Part shown: positions 63,455 to 64,000 of the stretch, in pieces
Layout of the letters: every line of letters starts with the position of its first letter
Numbering within the stretch: position 1 is the stretch's first letter
DNA from: Otis tarda
Taxonomy: Eukaryota > Chordata > Aves > Otidiformes > Otididae
NCBI GenBank assembly: GCA_026413225.1
Contig: CM048552.1
Location: 165,242,053 to 165,306,052, forward strand
Direction of reading: 5' to 3'
Length of the DNA: 64,000 nucleotides
Program-made: the position numbers and the translations under genes
Notes under the pieces: generated by a model
Told to the model about the DNA's origin: nothing
The model's input: the letters and a program-made list of their open reading frames with translations, nothing else
Databases searched by the model: none

Positions 63455-63735
63455 AAATGGGCTTTAATGTTTCCAGGGATGGTGCATCTACCACTTCTCT
63501 GGGCAACCTGTTTCAGTGTTTCATTAGCTTTACTGTAAAAAGTTTCTTCCTTATAGTTTAAAATCTACCTCCTTCTGGTCTGAAACCATTACCCATCCTA
63601 GCACAACAGGCACTGCTAAAGAGTTTCTCCTCATCTTTCTTGTAAGCCCTGTTTAAGTATTGAAAGGCTGTGTTAAGGTTTCCGTGGACCCTTCTCTTTT
63701 CCAGGCTGAACAACCCCAGCTCTCTTGAAGCGATG
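63455..63735 (-). mobile_element. CR1 LINE fragment lacking its 3' end, inverted
   Basis: Inverted CR1 blocks in order: ATGTTTCCAGGGATGG, GCATCTACCACTTCTCTGGG, CAACCTGTTTCAGTG, TTTCTTCCTTATAG, GCACAACAGGCACTGCTAAA and CAGGCTGAACAACCCC. The usual inverted tail (ATCATAGAATCATAGAAT and the ~100 bp after it) is missing on the left side. This copy has therefore lost its 3' terminus as well as being 5' truncated. Confidence 0.9.
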
Positions 63736-64000
63736 TATTTAAACTAAAATATCCTGTAATTCTGAAATAAGCTCATCAATTGAAGAGGTAAGTCACGCCA
63801 CACGAAAAAAACAACTGCTTCTGCTTTAATCACCAATGTTGTGTTTTCTGAACTGCAGGTTTATAGGTGTGAATTCCCTATCATTATTTTCCCTTAATAT
63901 AGCTTGGAAATGTTTCACAGAGAAAGACACATACTGGATTTAGTTATATTTATTTTAAAAACCTAACATAATAATTATTATATTAATTGATATTCTCTGT

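Noticed and set aside
1..64000. CRISPR arrays, operons, phage or plasmid modules
   Set aside because: The sequence is vertebrate-like: CR1 and ERV elements, microsatellites, very low coding density and no prokaryotic signals.

Overview
The window looks like non-coding DNA from a bird genome. It is AT-rich and full of homopolymer runs and short repeats. It carries at least seven fragments of CR1, the dominant avian LINE. Their 3' ends finish in the typical ATTCTATG-type repeat, and two keep a recognisable piece of the CR1 ORF2 C-terminus. It also carries several long terminal repeats (LTRs) of avian endogenous retroviruses. Stops are frequent in all frames, and I see no prokaryotic gene organisation, rRNA, tRNA or CRISPR. 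I cannot name the species.

Layout. 0-1.4 kb: unique AT-rich DNA. 1.4-2.6 kb: a full-length solo LTR (LTR1, + strand). 2.6-21.4 kb: mostly unique DNA with two CR1 fragments (6.4 and 11.4 kb), microsatellites, two strong inverted repeats (6.0 and 10.3 kb) and one candidate coding exon on the - strand (16.3-16.7 kb). 21.4-22.5 kb: LTR2 (- strand). 24.3-26.3 kb: a CR1 copy on the - strand split by an 832-bp LTR-like insertion with a 6-bp target duplication. 26.3-54.6 kb: mostly unique DNA with CR1 fragments at 29.7, 35.7 and 44.5 kb and a few weak exon candidates. 54.6-62.1 kb: a cluster of retroviral LTRs, made of a divergent relative, a separate 415-bp LTR family member with a 5-bp duplication, and two full-length LTRs (LTR3 and LTR4) in the same orientation about 1.4 kb apart. 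63.4-63.7 kb: a CR1 fragment lacking its 3' end.

No host protein-coding gene can be annotated with confidence. The window is either intergenic or inside a very large intron. The most informative content is the history of transposition: four related 1.1-kb solo LTRs that fall into two diagnostic subfamilies, at least two further LTR types, and one nested insertion that gives relative ages. The longest open frames mostly lie inside the GC-rich LTRs, where three or four frames are open at once, and they are not genes. I found no convincing undescribed system. The best leads for new biology are a 321-bp symmetric candidate exon on the - strand, a 42-bp candidate microexon at 27.85 kb and the odd promoter-to-poly(A) spacing in the main LTR family.
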